NCBI GenBank assembly: GCA_011316305.1
Contig: SAUG01000048.1
Span: forward strand, 434,001 to 498,000
Direction of reading: 5' to 3'
Length of the DNA stretch: 64,000 nt
Origin: Rusavskia elegans
Taxonomy: Eukaryota > Ascomycota > Lecanoromycetes > Teloschistales > Teloschistaceae
Shown here: piece by piece, positions 63,461 through 64,000 of the stretch
Numbering within the stretch: position 1 is the first letter of the stretch
Layout of the letters: each line of letters begins with the position of its first letter
The notes under the pieces: generated by a model
What the model saw: only the letters and a program-made list of their open reading frames with translations
What the model was told of the DNA's origin: nothing
The model's database searches: none
Position numbers and translations under genes: made by a program

Positions 63461-64000
63461 TAATTTGTTTTGGTTTTAGTATTCGGTGAACCAGTGATTC
63501 GATAAGCAAATCAAGCGTTAATATACCAGTATTAAATATACGGTAGTAGAATTTATATTTTAATTTAATTAATATAAATATCGATTCTTTTTATTGAATC
63601 TTAATTTAAATTTGCTTAGTAATATAATATATCCTTCTACCGATAATTTAATATAGAAATTTTTATAGATAAATATATTTTATAATTATCGCTTATTCTT
63701 TTTTTACTAGTAATATAAGCCCTATAATACCTTTCGTAAATACTACGATTTACTAAAACTTTTTACGTACGTATATACTTCCGTAATAGTTATACCGCAG
63801 CTAAACTAGACGATAGTATCTTTCTATATTCGTAATAACTATATTTACTTTCGAAGACGTCGACTATTTTATTATAGCTAGAATAATCTATTTTAATTTT
63901 AATAAAAATCTCTTTTTTACTACCTTTAAAACGTACTATCCGACCTCCCTACCGCCTTTTAATCTAATCGACCGGGTAAAGCTTCTAGCTAGCGACCCTA
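63461..64000 (+). mobile_element. Family A repeat, copy A10 (runs off the window)
   Basis: Head TAATTTGTTTTGGTTTTAGT then ATTCGGTGAACCAGTGATTC and the following 540 bp match A1/A2 to the window edge. It lies head-out against A9 and probably inserted into it. Confidence 0.85.

Noticed and set aside
1..64000. CRISPR arrays, rRNA genes, bacterial operons
   Set aside because: No regularly spaced short repeats, no rRNA-like sequence, and the one gene has a spliceosomal intron.

Overview
The window looks like nuclear DNA of a filamentous ascomycete (Pezizomycotina). Almost all of bases 1-59,980 and 62,850-64,000 is AT-rich and nearly stripped of CA and TG dinucleotides, while CG, TA and the other steps remain. 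That is the footprint of CpA-targeted repeat-induced point mutation (RIP). Old coding frames here are broken almost only by TAG and TAA, as expected from CAG, CAA and TGG codons after C-to-T change. I cannot name the species.

The only intact gene is a cytochrome P450 of CYP52/fatty-acid-hydroxylase type (60,939-62,746, two exons), in an island of normal composition of about 2.8 kb (about 59,985-62,780). The island also holds about 950 bp of upstream sequence with a perfect 22-bp inverted repeat. A transposable repeat begins about 35 bp after the stop codon.

The rest is a graveyard of nested transposable elements, and many boundaries can be set from target-site duplications (TSDs). (1) hAT DNA transposons with TAGACTGGCC-type ends and 8-bp TSDs: two long copies with transposase remains (9,717-~16,050 and 18,213-24,724) and five internally deleted derivatives of 324-2,426 bp. 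(2) A Ty3/gypsy retrotransposon on the minus strand (36,650-50,051; 239-bp LTRs, TSD gaaaa) with recognisable reverse transcriptase, RNase H and integrase, interrupted by a hAT copy and by another LTR element that itself holds a hAT derivative. (3) Two copies of a roughly 3.3-kb LTR element with 409-413-bp LTRs and a gag zinc knuckle. (4) A 3.2-kb LTR element with 181-bp LTRs and a protease motif. (5) 'Family A', an unclassified repeat of about 0.9 kb with at least nine copies or fragments, often the host of other insertions. (6) A tRNA-derived SINE family. (7) An 810-bp TIR element in two copies of identical length. (8) A 2.0-kb element with TIRs of about 160 bp.

Layout: 1-4,180 RIP-degraded sequence holding the first 810-bp element; 4,440-7,520 RIP-broken reading frames of unknown function; 7,586-9,580 long-TIR element; 9,717-30,400 mostly hAT copies and family A; 32,149-35,475 LTR element; 35,844-50,590 one family A copy swollen by nested insertions; 50,590-59,980 family A, SINEs, a small LTR element and a duplicated 'repeat C'; 59,985-62,780 the P450 island; 62,781-64,000 two family A copies in opposite orientation. 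Apart from the P450, no gene here is expected to make a working protein.
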